A stretch of 64,000 nt of DNA, from assembly GCF_932526225.1 (NCBI RefSeq), contig NC_064045.1, positions 13,510,442 through 13,574,441 of the forward strand, given 5' to 3'. Each line of letters begins with the position of its first letter. The first letter of the stretch is position 1. Shown here piece after piece: positions 10,508-17,546 of the stretch. The DNA comes from Nematostella vectensis (lineage: Eukaryota; Cnidaria; Anthozoa; Actiniaria; Edwardsiidae). The notes beneath the pieces are model-generated. The model worked only from the letters and a program-made list of their open reading frames with translations. It ran no database searches and had not been told where the DNA came from. A program made the position numbers and the translations under genes.

Positions 10508-11134
10508 ATGGAAGAATTACGGGAAAAAGTTCCTTTTCATTGTATTATCACAGGACCTACTAATTGTGGGAAGACAAAGTACCTCACGGAACAGCTCCGA
10601 GGGCCGTTCCGGCATGTGTTTGAATACATTGTGTTGATTTGTCCGACTTATGCGAAAAACAAGTCCTATCGTAGATTTGCTCACGGAGATAAACGTTTCT
10701 TGGTATTATCGCCGGATGCTAGTAACACCGATGAGATTAACGAGTTACTAACAGATTGTGCGGTGCTATTTTCTGGTACAAATACGTTACTCGTTTTGGA
10801 TGACTGTGCTGTATCGAAAGATCTAAAGCAACGCTCGAACAAGTTTATCAATCTAGCGTTCTCAGGGAGACACGAAGGATTATCAGTGTGGGTATTGACG
10901 CAACAATTAACATCCATAGCAAAGCCCTTCCGTGATAACGTCGCCTGTGTGGTTACATTCCATAATCCATCTCAAATCGGTACCAAAACACTGTTTGAAG
11001 ATTATGGGGGTGACTTAGACGTCGAGACTCGTAAAAAGTTTGTAGAACTGCTGAAAACTGAGAAGTATTCCAGACTCTGTTTCTGCCTACGACATCCATT
11101 CCAACGTTATTTGGAGATTCCTGCCACGCGGTGA
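10508..11134 (+). CDS. Packaging ATPase, FtsK/HerA-like
   Basis: Drives genome packaging into the capsid. From the ATG at 10508 the product is about 208 residues. Walker A is GPTNCGKT (residues 16-23) and Walker B is LLVLDD (about 94-99), followed by a conserved QQLTS (sensor-like) region. Size and motifs fit the A32/FtsK-HerA packaging ATPases of Polintons and related viruses. A longer open frame exists upstream to 10487, but it begins with TTG and is not used as a start here. The stop codon abuts a perfect palindrome at 11139-11158. Confidence 0.88.
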   Translation: MEELREKVPFHCIITGPTNCGKTKYLTEQLRGPFRHVFEYIVLICPTYAKNKSYRRFAHGDKRFLVLSPDASNTDEINELLTDCAVLFSGTNTLLVLDDCAVSKDLKQRSNKFINLAFSGRHEGLSVWVLTQQLTSIAKPFRDNVACVVTFHNPSQIGTKTLFEDYGGDLDVETRKKFVELLKTEKYSRLCFCLRHPFQRYLEIPATR

Positions 11135-11138
11135 GAGC

Positions 11139-11158
11139 TCGAGGGGCTGACCCCTCGA
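11139..11158. repeat. GC-rich palindrome, copy in ATPase/next-gene spacer
   Basis: TCGAGGGGCTGACCCCTCGA is a perfect 8-bp stem with a CTGA loop. Related copies occur at 4274-4300, 11248-11267, 12087-12107, 12252-12272, 14766-14787 and 19474-19498. Confidence 0.85.
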
Positions 11159-11163
11159 AGTGG

Positions 11164-11171
11164 TTTAAAAA
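11164..11171 (+). promoter_or_regulatory. TTTAAAAA box of the gene at 11197
   Basis: GTGGTTTAAAAACATCTTGG, with TTTAAA 33 nt before the ATG at 11197. Confidence 0.5.
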
Positions 11172-11196
11172 CATCTTGGTCTACTTACAAAATAAG

Positions 11197-11724
11197 ATGG
11201 CAAGCATTGAGGATTATATGGAAGAGGAGCCTAAGTCTAAGGGGAGCTCGAAGGGTGAGCCTCTCGAAGACGATGTTGAAGTCAAACGAGAATCGCTGGC
11301 TATTCTCGCATCTCTTGGGACTACGAAGGAATTTCTTGGTGTGGACATGAGTTTAGGGGATATCAAGAAGCTCTCGGCGAAAGACGTCGAAAAGTACTTT
11401 GTTCGCTACCAGACTGTCTTAGGCAAACAAGTTACTGATGGATTAGTAGAATCAGCACTTCAAGTACTGTCTCAAGTCATTTCCTACGTGGTTCCTGTAG
11501 ATGACACCGAAGCGCTTAGCAAAGACTTACAGAACGACGAGTTGGTTAAACGCGAATTGTCAAACTTTGCAGGTCTCTTGGTATTGAAGGGAGGAAGGAT
11601 GGTAGCACTTGCTAGTGCCCTCTTTCGGGTCGCTAAGCATGTTAAACTAACACCTTCACAGGAGACTTCCAACAAACTTCAAGAAGTTTCAAGCACAACT
11701 GAGCAAACTCTTGAGCACACCTGA
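11197..11724 (+). CDS. Polinton protein of unknown function (175 aa, helical)
   Basis: Not recognised. The frame is open to 11131, but only through GTG; the first ATG that fits the promoter spacing is at 11197. The N-terminus is acidic and includes a short low-complexity stretch (KGSSKGEPLED) encoded by a palindrome copy at 11248-11267. The remainder is predicted mainly helical and ends in a Ser/Thr/Gln-rich tail. The codons for the last residues merge into a tandem repeat (11690-11826). Its position between the ATPase and the membrane-protein genes suggests a virion or assembly role; this is inference only. Confidence 0.7.
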   Translation: MASIEDYMEEEPKSKGSSKGEPLEDDVEVKRESLAILASLGTTKEFLGVDMSLGDIKKLSAKDVEKYFVRYQTVLGKQVTDGLVESALQVLSQVISYVVPVDDTEALSKDLQNDELVKRELSNFAGLLVLKGGRMVALASALFRVAKHVKLTPSQETSNKLQEVSSTTEQTLEHT

Positions 11725-11826
11725 GCACACCTAAGCAAGCTCTTGAGCACACCTGAGCACAACTGAGTAAACTCTTGAGCACAACTGAGCAAACTCTTGA
11801 GCACAACTGAGCAAGCTCTTAAGCAT
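11690..11826. repeat. Tandem repeat in Polinton intergenic spacer
   Basis: Imperfect copies of ACTGAGCAAACTCTTGAGCAC overlap the 3' end of the preceding gene and fill most of the spacer. There is no coding potential beyond the stop at 11724. Confidence 0.75.
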
Positions 11827-11833
11827 GATGTGA

Positions 11834-11841
11834 TTTAAAGA
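11834..11841 (+). promoter_or_regulatory. TTTAAAGA box of the gene at 11867
   Basis: GTGATTTAAAGATTC, with TTTAAA 33 nt before the ATG. Confidence 0.55.
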
Positions 11842-11866
11842 TTCTTTATTCAGTGAGTAAAGAATC

Positions 11867-12301
11867 ATGTCTGACGAAAATCAAGAGGTTGAACAAATTA
11901 CAAAGGACCCTCCCCCCAGGAAGAAGAGTGCCGCTAAGGAGAAAGATCCTATAAAAGTCGCTTCTGGTAAGAGAGTTGCCGAATATAATAGGAGGTGTAG
12001 AGAAGCGCTCGCTAGGGAGATGAAACGCGAGGCGGAGGCGAGTTCAGAAGACGCTGCACGAGCAGAGACACCCCACCAAGAGGGAGCTCGAGGGGATAGC
12101 CTCTCGGACGCTTGGATTCCAGAGCTATCGTTTACAACTGTACTGGCTCTAGTTGGAATAGGGCTCACCGCATTGGATATGTATATGCGTTTTTACAAAA
12201 AGACGCCCAAGATCAACGCCAACGAGACTGAAACTTTCGAGAGGCCCGCCGCTCGAGGGGCTAGCCTCCCGAACGCGACGCCAAAAATAGGAATGTTGTG
12301 A
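11867..12301 (+). CDS. Small single-pass membrane protein of the Polinton (144 aa)
   Basis: Function not recognised. The N-terminus is highly basic and proline-rich, with a KRVAEYNRRCREALA segment. It is followed by an Ala/Glu-rich linker, a membrane segment at about residues 90-112 (TTVLALVGIGLTALDMYM) and a short tail. Two palindrome copies (12087-12107 and 12252-12272) are read in frame and encode GARGDSLSD and AARGASLPN, one on each side of the membrane segment. The basic N-terminus suggests contact with DNA or capsid. This is one of five consecutive short genes likely to encode minor virion components. Confidence 0.75.
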   Translation: MSDENQEVEQITKDPPPRKKSAAKEKDPIKVASGKRVAEYNRRCREALAREMKREAEASSEDAARAETPHQEGARGDSLSDAWIPELSFTTVLALVGIGLTALDMYMRFYKKTPKINANETETFERPAARGASLPNATPKIGML

Positions 12302-12309
12302 TTTAAAGA
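12302..12309 (+). promoter_or_regulatory. TTTAAAGA box of the gene at 12337
   Basis: GTGATTTAAAGATTATC overlaps the stop codon of the previous gene; TTTAAA is 35 nt before the ATG. Confidence 0.55.
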
Positions 12310-12336
12310 TTATCTGAATCTGTAATAAATAAAATC

Positions 12337-12561
12337 ATGTCAACTGAAAACAAACTTGTGAAAACGATCACCGACTCAGCAGTCATCATCGGATTAGCCG
12401 CCGGTATGGGTTATGTTGCTAAAAAGGCTATGAAAGAGTCATTCATCAGCGACCCTTCGTCAAGTGTTACAAACTACGCTAAATGGGTTGCTGTCCTGTC
12501 CGGTAGTATGTATCTGAAAGATTATCTGGAAACACAAAAGATTTTGCCAAAACCGCTGTAG
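12337..12561 (+). CDS. Small hydrophobic Polinton protein (74 aa)
   Basis: No family recognised. There are two hydrophobic stretches: SAVIIGLAAGMGYVAKKAM near the N-terminus and WVAVLSGSMYLKDYL toward the C-terminus, consistent with a small membrane or capsid-lining protein. It has its own promoter box and ATG (AATCATGTC), and tight spacing to both neighbours supports it as a real gene despite its size. Confidence 0.65.
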   Translation: MSTENKLVKTITDSAVIIGLAAGMGYVAKKAMKESFISDPSSSVTNYAKWVAVLSGSMYLKDYLETQKILPKPL

Positions 12562-12565
12562 GCGA

Positions 12566-12573
12566 CTTAAAGA
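12566..12573 (+). promoter_or_regulatory. CTTAAAGA box of the gene at 12594
   Basis: GGCGACTTAAAGATC, 28 nt before the ATG. Confidence 0.5.
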
Positions 12574-12593
12574 TCTTATAGATTGATTAATAA

Positions 12594-13010
12594 ATGGCGA
12601 GTATAGCATTTATGATTGGTGGAGCTATTCTTAATGCGACGGCGTTTGTCGGAGGGAGTTACCTAGCGAGATACTTATCTTCTGACGCTACTCATGTTGA
12701 TAAAGAAAAAATAAGACACGATAAAGCGCTTGAAAAGTATCAACAAGCAATGGGTGATTGGCAGAAAAAACGACAGGAATATCAGGATTGGTTGGGGGAA
12801 GAATATAATAATAAACTTCGTGCAGACCAGAATGATAAGGAGACCGATCAGGCTTTCAAACTATACGCTCAAACACATCCAGATTTTGATTTGAAAGAGC
12901 CTGAGCTCTCAGATTACTACAGACCAAGTAGCAACCAAAAGATGGGAGAGATGGCATATGTTGGAGGTGGAATGTTAGCTCTTGGCTATGTAGCGAGTAG
13001 GTGGATATGA
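12594..13010 (+). CDS. Polinton protein with hydrophobic ends (138 aa)
   Basis: Function unknown. A hydrophobic N-terminal segment (AFMIGGAILNATAFVGGSYLA) is followed by a charged helical middle with KALEKYQQAMGDWQKKRQEY, predicted coiled coil. A second hydrophobic, glycine-rich segment (MAYVGGGMLALGYVASRWI) lies at the C-terminus. Topology suggests a hairpin anchored at both ends, plausible for an internal membrane or vertex component. Confidence 0.7.
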   Translation: MASIAFMIGGAILNATAFVGGSYLARYLSSDATHVDKEKIRHDKALEKYQQAMGDWQKKRQEYQDWLGEEYNNKLRADQNDKETDQAFKLYAQTHPDFDLKEPELSDYYRPSSNQKMGEMAYVGGGMLALGYVASRWI

Positions 13011-13020
13011 GCCGGCACGA

Positions 13021-13028
13021 CTTAAAGA
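13021..13028 (+). promoter_or_regulatory. CTTAAAGA box of the gene at 13055
   Basis: CGACTTAAAGATTTC, 34 nt before the ATG. Confidence 0.5.
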
Positions 13029-13054
13029 TTTCTTATTTTCAAACAAAATAAGAA

Positions 13055-14077
13055 ATGGATATAGATTTTGATCCCACAACAGAAGAAGGTAGAGAAGATT
13101 TGAATACTACTGTAGACGAAGATTATGACTCTCTTATTCCAAACGATGGTGAGGGAAGAGAATCATGGAATGAAAGGATTTCAAACAGATTTGGTAGAGG
13201 TGCAAGCTATGTGATTAGGAGGTTGACCGACTTATGGAAAACACGAAACCCCGGGAGGGTTGTCCCCGAATACATGGAATTACAGAATATTGGAGGTTCT
13301 TCTTCAACGGACACACTTAGGGTAAACCTTTTGTTATCGAAATATCCAGATCTTGATGAAAATTTAGTTCAGATTTCAACGGATGAAAGAGGGAAACAAT
13401 TAATTTCCTTCTATTCTGCGAGAAAAGGTGGTTGGACTAGACCAGAAAGGTTGTATAATGAGGATAGAACGGTGCGGAAGAGTGTCGACGACAAAATCAG
13501 ATCCGGAAAGTACAAGCAAATTCAGATTCAACTCGATGAACTAGACGCTACAGGTAATACACTCAGAGAAGAAGAAGAGAGAAACACCGAGCAAATGAGA
13601 AAAAATAATGAGGAACGAAGTGAAACAACTAACCAAGAAAGACTAAGAGCTATAGATCGTAAAAATGAAGAGCTCAGCGAAAGAAATTCTGTCATAGATG
13701 AGACTTTGGAAGAGAATCAATTGGAGAGAGAAAATCTTGAAGAGAGAATGTCGTTGAAAGATCGTGTCAAAGCGATTTTTAAGAAATACGGATTTACAGT
13801 CGCTGCTGTCGTTACCGCTGTGGGCGTTGTTATCGGTGTTATTGTCTCTAACCTGAAGACGGGTTTGACAAGTGTTGCAAAAGGCGTTGGAGACGGTCTT
13901 AAAACAATAGGCAAGAAACTAGGAGAAATACTCCCAGGAATGGTTGGTGCGATAGCCAGTTTCATCTTTAGAACGGCGGGTGAAGTCGTAGGCTTTTTAG
14001 CTAAAAACGCATGGCTTCTCATCGTCGCTGTCGTCCTGTATTTCGTAGAACGATTTAAAAGGAGACGGAAATCATAA
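13055..14077 (+). CDS. Coiled-coil membrane protein of the Polinton (340 aa)
   Basis: No family recognised. The N-terminus is acidic (first 40 residues). A globular middle follows, then a long Glu/Arg/Asn-rich coiled coil at about residues 165-240. Next come a membrane segment (VAAVVTAVGVVIGVIVSNL), an amphipathic glycine-rich stretch (KGVGDGLKTIGKKLGEILP) and a final membrane segment (WLLIVAVVLYFVERF) with a basic tail. The glycine-rich amphipathic part resembles membrane-active peptides seen in minor capsid proteins, which could fit a role in entry; this is speculative. The promoter box of the next gene lies inside its last codons. Confidence 0.75.
   Translation: MDIDFDPTTEEGREDLNTTVDEDYDSLIPNDGEGRESWNERISNRFGRGASYVIRRLTDLWKTRNPGRVVPEYMELQNIGGSSSTDTLRVNLLLSKYPDLDENLVQISTDERGKQLISFYSARKGGWTRPERLYNEDRTVRKSVDDKIRSGKYKQIQIQLDELDATGNTLREEEERNTEQMRKNNEERSETTNQERLRAIDRKNEELSERNSVIDETLEENQLERENLEERMSLKDRVKAIFKKYGFTVAAVVTAVGVVIGVIVSNLKTGLTSVAKGVGDGLKTIGKKLGEILPGMVGAIASFIFRTAGEVVGFLAKNAWLLIVAVVLYFVERFKRRRKS
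14054..14061 (+). promoter_or_regulatory. TTTAAAAG box of the gene at 14081
   Basis: CGATTTAAAAGGAG lies inside the last codons of the previous gene, 27 nt before the ATG at 14081. Confidence 0.45.
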
Positions 14078-14080
14078 CAA

Positions 14081-14704
14081 ATGGTATTACTCTACATTGA
14101 AGGGAACGTTGGTGACTTTACCGTCTATTTAGAACACCCTATTGAAAAGCCACGGTTTATCGCGCTGCGAGGATGTGCGTTTCATAATCGTTGTAACAGT
14201 CTCTCAAGCGAGGGAACGGTCTCCGACGGTGAGAACATTATCCTCAGGATCCCCGCGGGGCAGTATACGATCGAGACGCTAAAACGTCAAATAGATGGGG
14301 GTATGCGTCTTGGTGAAAAGTCAGTCTCTATTAGAGACTCGTCACTCGAAGTTCATCGGAACGTCGTGTTGAATGAGCCGCTCGCCTGCCTGTTAGGACT
14401 CAAGACCAGGGAGCTGGAAGCAAACACTCGCCACGAGATAAAGATGATAGGTCACGAGGCTATTTTTATCCACTGCGATCTTGTGAACGCGTCCGACTCC
14501 CTCCAACAAGGGGCGCCCTCACAAATCCTAGCAAGTGTAGAACTTGATGAAGGAAAGATATACCTCAATCCAAGCGATCCGGTACGGATTAGTACCACAT
14601 CAGTCGGTTACGTGAGTAGTCTCCGTCTTAGTATAAAGGGCGGTGACGGAAACACAATAGAGCGCGGTCTCTACCCGATACGTCTAATTTTAGAAATCAC
14701 TTAA
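14081..14704 (+). CDS. Putative penton / minor capsid protein (single jelly roll)
   Basis: A 207-residue protein, predicted almost entirely beta, beginning at VLLYIEGNVGDFTVYLEHP and including IILRIPAGQYTIETLKRQI. It has no membrane segment. Known: Polintons and adintoviruses carry a small single jelly-roll penton gene in the virion cluster, and size and strand pattern fit that. The motif RIPAGxYTIExL, with hydrophobic residues around PAG-Y, is a recurring feature I associate with this protein class. It starts 3 nt after the previous stop codon. Its stop overlaps the next promoter box. Confidence 0.55.
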   Translation: MVLLYIEGNVGDFTVYLEHPIEKPRFIALRGCAFHNRCNSLSSEGTVSDGENIILRIPAGQYTIETLKRQIDGGMRLGEKSVSIRDSSLEVHRNVVLNEPLACLLGLKTRELEANTRHEIKMIGHEAIFIHCDLVNASDSLQQGAPSQILASVELDEGKIYLNPSDPVRISTTSVGYVSSLRLSIKGGDGNTIERGLYPIRLILEIT

Positions 14705-14707
14705 AGA
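14700..14707 (+). promoter_or_regulatory. CTTAAAGA box of the gene at 14732
   Basis: CACTTAAAGAATAAAC includes the stop codon of the previous gene; 32 nt before the ATG. Confidence 0.5.
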
Positions 14708-14731
14708 ATAAACTCTCCCCATAATAAAGCT

Positions 14732-15337
14732 ATGGAAGAGTACAACTCAATCTACCCGAACGTACCCCGAGGGGTCAGCCCCTCGGGTGATAACTTCAGA
14801 CTCCAAAAGACCCACGATGTTTTGGGAAGTTTGGAGCAAGAAGTTAAACATTACGAGAACGTGAGGAAAAAGTATAAACGAGGGCAGAGCGTGTTTTCAA
14901 AGTTAAGTGTGGTCTTAGGACTCTTATCCGTCATTCTTGGGTCTAGTGGTTTGGGGACTTCTCTGTCGGGTTTTGGTATCGTCGTCGGAGTTCCGTTGGG
15001 TGCTTTGGCCGGTGTTTTCGGTCTCACCTCTGTAGGCTGTGCGGCGGTTTCTAAACGGCTGTCGCAAAAAGTCTCCAAGCACGACCAAACAGCGGCGATG
15101 GCAAAGGCAAAAGTAAATAGCATACGCGACCTGGTCTCTAAAGCTTTAAAAGACAACAAAATATCAGACGAAGAGTTCTCTTTAATCTTGAACGAGGTGG
15201 ACAAGTTTGAGGCTCTAAAGCTCCAGATCCGTCAAAAGTCGGTAAGAGAGGACGAAAAAAACGTAAACATTACCAAGCTGAGGGAAACAGTAAGAGAAGA
15301 GATTTTGAAAGACCTGGCGAGTCGGCCCGCTCGGTGA
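14732..15337 (+). CDS. Polinton membrane protein with glycine-rich hydrophobic core (201 aa)
   Basis: Function unknown. After a short head the protein has a basic segment (HYENVRKKYKRGQSVFSKL). It is followed by a long glycine-rich hydrophobic region at about residues 60-108 with two probable membrane helices, then a charged helical tail containing KVSKHDQTAAMAKAKVNSI. Residues 11-17 (PRGVSPSGD region) are encoded by a perfect palindrome (14766-14787). The design resembles small structural proteins common to animal Polintons, but I cannot name the family. Confidence 0.75.
   Translation: MEEYNSIYPNVPRGVSPSGDNFRLQKTHDVLGSLEQEVKHYENVRKKYKRGQSVFSKLSVVLGLLSVILGSSGLGTSLSGFGIVVGVPLGALAGVFGLTSVGCAAVSKRLSQKVSKHDQTAAMAKAKVNSIRDLVSKALKDNKISDEEFSLILNEVDKFEALKLQIRQKSVREDEKNVNITKLRETVREEILKDLASRPAR
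14766..14787. repeat. GC-rich palindrome read in frame in the gene at 14732
   Basis: CCCGAGGGG and CCCCTCGGG arms of 9 bp are perfectly complementary around TCAG, so the transcript can form a stable hairpin 34 nt after the ATG. Confidence 0.85.
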
Positions 15338-15399
15338 AATTTCTGTACGAGAGAACCCCCGTCGGATGGATCTATGAATTGAGATGCGTAAAGGGCTGA

Positions 15400-15407
15400 T
15401 TTAAAAA
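15400..15407 (+). promoter_or_regulatory. TTTAAAAA box of the gene at 15428
   Basis: CTGATTTAAAAACATC lies 16 nt before the first ATG (15416) but 28 nt before the in-frame ATG at 15428, which better matches the other genes. Confidence 0.5.
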
Positions 15408-15427
15408 CATCTTATATGTCATATAAG

Positions 15428-16942
15428 ATGAAGTTTACAGAATTTGTGAAAAGGTACCCTTACTATTCACGCTTTAGGTTCTCTGCCGACGAGCATGGCG
15501 ATGTGCAATTCGTTTTCAATGGGGACGAATACGATCCATTCGACAAGAATGGGAATCTAGTCAAAACGTTATATCACTTCCCTGGTAATAGCTGGAAACC
15601 CGAGAATATCCAGGATTTTCTAGTCGCCGACGACACACAAGCATACAAGGAAACGATTCAGCAACTGTTTGGGTTCCCAAAACAATACAGACTAGACGCG
15701 CGTGCAGAGTACAAGATATTGCCGTGGGACGAAAACCCTACGAGAAATAATTACGTCTCTTTCGATGTTTTTATAACACCAAAGGTGAAGACACACTTTG
15801 TTTTTAGGGACATATTCACCGACAGCTTGCTAGTATTCAGAACAGCAAAGGAGGCTAGTAGGTGGCTCGACGCCCCGAACCTCAGTTATTGGAGTCAAGC
15901 CTTAAATTTTGCTATGTTTTGCGCGACTGCTGGATGTGGTGTGACGCGTGACATGATTGACGACTCTCAAGTGGGGTCATTCTACAGATTTCACATCATT
16001 TTCACTATCAGACGAATATTAAACGAGCTACAATGCCCTCTTCCAAAAGATAGGCTCTTTAGTTGGAATAAAAACTTTTACAGCGAAGCGGCTTACCAAA
16101 AACTAAGAACAGAATTCCGAACTGGTGACGATTTCCGGTTCCTCGGGCCGATAAATCATGGGTTAGGGAACGTTTATAATTATGATTATCACGGCTTGTC
16201 ATCTTCTAACGACAAGTATAAGCCTTATGGCACCATTGATCAATTACACGACGAATGGGACGCTGCCAAAAGCGACCACGAACACATGAATCACTTTGAG
16301 ATCGAGTACCTGAAAGACCTTAGAACTGGGTTTCAGTATGAGTGGTTCTTTCCGGAAAAATCAATGGGGTTAACCAAAGCTGGGTTGTCTAGGATAAACC
16401 AGAGCATCGAAGCCTTTGTTTACTGTATTCTAGGCGCGCAAGTTCAGACCCGGTCGTCAATCGTCGGTGATAGCGGTTCAGCTCAGGAAACGAAACAGGT
16501 CTTCACGAAACTCTTTGAGAGCGCGGTGGTGGAAAACAGTATATCGAAAAGTATACAACGGTATCAGTTTGCTTTACAACAGGCGAGACAAAAACTAGAC
16601 CTGGCTTTCGCCCTCGGCTGTTGGTTAAGTCCATCGTATCTTGTGATAAATAACAACACTTCAATCGCTGGTTATAATAACAAGTTACAAAAAGCCACCA
16701 CTGATATGAAACTGGGGCTGAATCCGATAAATAACGAGATAAAAACGATCCCAAAACATAATATGGGTCATTCAAAGATTGTGTTACCTCATACCGAGTC
16801 AGTCACGGCTCACAAACCGGAACCGGAGGCGAAAACTAACCCAAAGCCGGACGTGATTAAACCCACGAACACGCAGCACGAAAATAACCTTGTCACAATC
16901 ACAGCCTTTACGGCTGGTTTAGCTTGGTATCTATTCCAGTAA
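15428..16942 (+). CDS. Large Polinton protein of unknown function (504 aa)
   Basis: Not recognised. From the preferred ATG at 15428 it encodes about 504 residues, opening with MKFTEFVKRYPYYSRFRF. The body is aromatic-rich and mixed alpha/beta, with a helical region near residues 380-415 (RYQFALQQARQKLDLAFALG). A proline/lysine-rich linker near 460 precedes a single C-terminal hydrophobic segment (LVTITAFTAGLAWYLF) that could anchor it in a membrane. No Walker, DDE, protease or nuclease motif is visible. A surface or attachment protein held by a tail anchor is possible. The ATG at 15416 is an alternative start. Confidence 0.8.
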   Translation: MKFTEFVKRYPYYSRFRFSADEHGDVQFVFNGDEYDPFDKNGNLVKTLYHFPGNSWKPENIQDFLVADDTQAYKETIQQLFGFPKQYRLDARAEYKILPWDENPTRNNYVSFDVFITPKVKTHFVFRDIFTDSLLVFRTAKEASRWLDAPNLSYWSQALNFAMFCATAGCGVTRDMIDDSQVGSFYRFHIIFTIRRILNELQCPLPKDRLFSWNKNFYSEAAYQKLRTEFRTGDDFRFLGPINHGLGNVYNYDYHGLSSSNDKYKPYGTIDQLHDEWDAAKSDHEHMNHFEIEYLKDLRTGFQYEWFFPEKSMGLTKAGLSRINQSIEAFVYCILGAQVQTRSSIVGDSGSAQETKQVFTKLFESAVVENSISKSIQRYQFALQQARQKLDLAFALGCWLSPSYLVINNNTSIAGYNNKLQKATTDMKLGLNPINNEIKTIPKHNMGHSKIVLPHTESVTAHKPEPEAKTNPKPDVIKPTNTQHENNLVTITAFTAGLAWYLFQ

Positions 16943-17141
16943 CATGCGGGATGCATGTGGACGGATGTGACGTACCGCAAGAAGACAATACCTGTTCACA
17001 TGCGCATACCAGACCACCCTGGCGACCGCGAACTCTCAATGTAAATACAAAACCTATTTTCAGAATCGCTAGTTGTTAGGGTGATTAGGAATTTATGCGT
17101 TTTGTAACGTGAGACGCGTTACAAAACTGAGTGGGTCAATG
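16943..17141. other. Short Polinton spacer between convergent genes
   Basis: About 200 bp separating the stop codons of the rightward virion cluster and the leftward accessory cluster. A palindromic CATGCGGGATGCATG follows the stop at 16942. No gene is seen. Confidence 0.6.
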
Positions 17142-17471
17142 TTAATTTCCGTTACACGTTCTGCAATGGTGCTTTTGTCTATCGTGTTCGCATATTTGAG
17201 ACCCTCCGCATAACTTACAAAAGGGTCTCTGTTTGCCGTGTTCACACATCCCTTTCCCCTTGCAGTCTTTACAGACATATCTTGCTCGTCTGTGCTCACA
17301 AATGCTACCGCCGTTACATTCTCTGCACCGCGTTTTTCTCCGGTTGTGAGGGCAGATTTGCGATCCGTGACAATCTTTGCAATAATATTTCACTCTGCCA
17401 TGAAGACACTTATAATCCGTTGTTCGCTTTACGGGGGATACTTTCGAGTCTTTCACCGTTTGGTTCTCCAT
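17142..17471 (-). CDS. Cys/His zinc-repeat protein
   Basis: About 109 residues with five tandem repeats of the form C-x-H-x5-C-x2-C-x-G, for example CEHRRARYVCKDCKG and CEHGKQRPFCKLCGG. Each unit is likely to bind zinc or pair with the next. Similar short Cys-His repeats occur in proteins of large DNA viruses and protists, with no established role; nucleic-acid binding or host-protein binding is plausible. The first ATG (17489) encodes a leader GLIEMEN identical in sequence to the start of PolB. The ATG at 17471 fits the 27-nt promoter spacing and is preferred. Confidence 0.75.
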   Translation of the reverse strand: MENQTVKDSKVSPVKRTTDYKCLHGRVKYYCKDCHGSQICPHNRRKTRCRECNGGSICEHRRARYVCKDCKGKGMCEHGKQRPFCKLCGGSQICEHDRQKHHCRTCNGN

Positions 17472-17490
17472 TTCTATCAAACCGGTCATG

Positions 17491-17498
17491 TCCTTAAA
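17491..17498 (-). promoter_or_regulatory. TTTAAGGA box of the Cys-repeat gene (extended class)
   Basis: Minus-strand GAAAAGTGATTTAAGGACATG, 27 nt before the ATG at 17471. From the box to the ATG it is nearly identical to the PolB leader. Confidence 0.55.
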
Positions 17499-17546
17499 TC
17501 ACTTTTCAATCCAACACGCGATACCCGCCTTCTAGCCGGCCGACGT

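Noticed and set aside
11131-11196. N-terminal extension of the gene at 11197
   Set aside because: Starts with GTG and reads through a palindrome and the promoter box; animal genes start with ATG.
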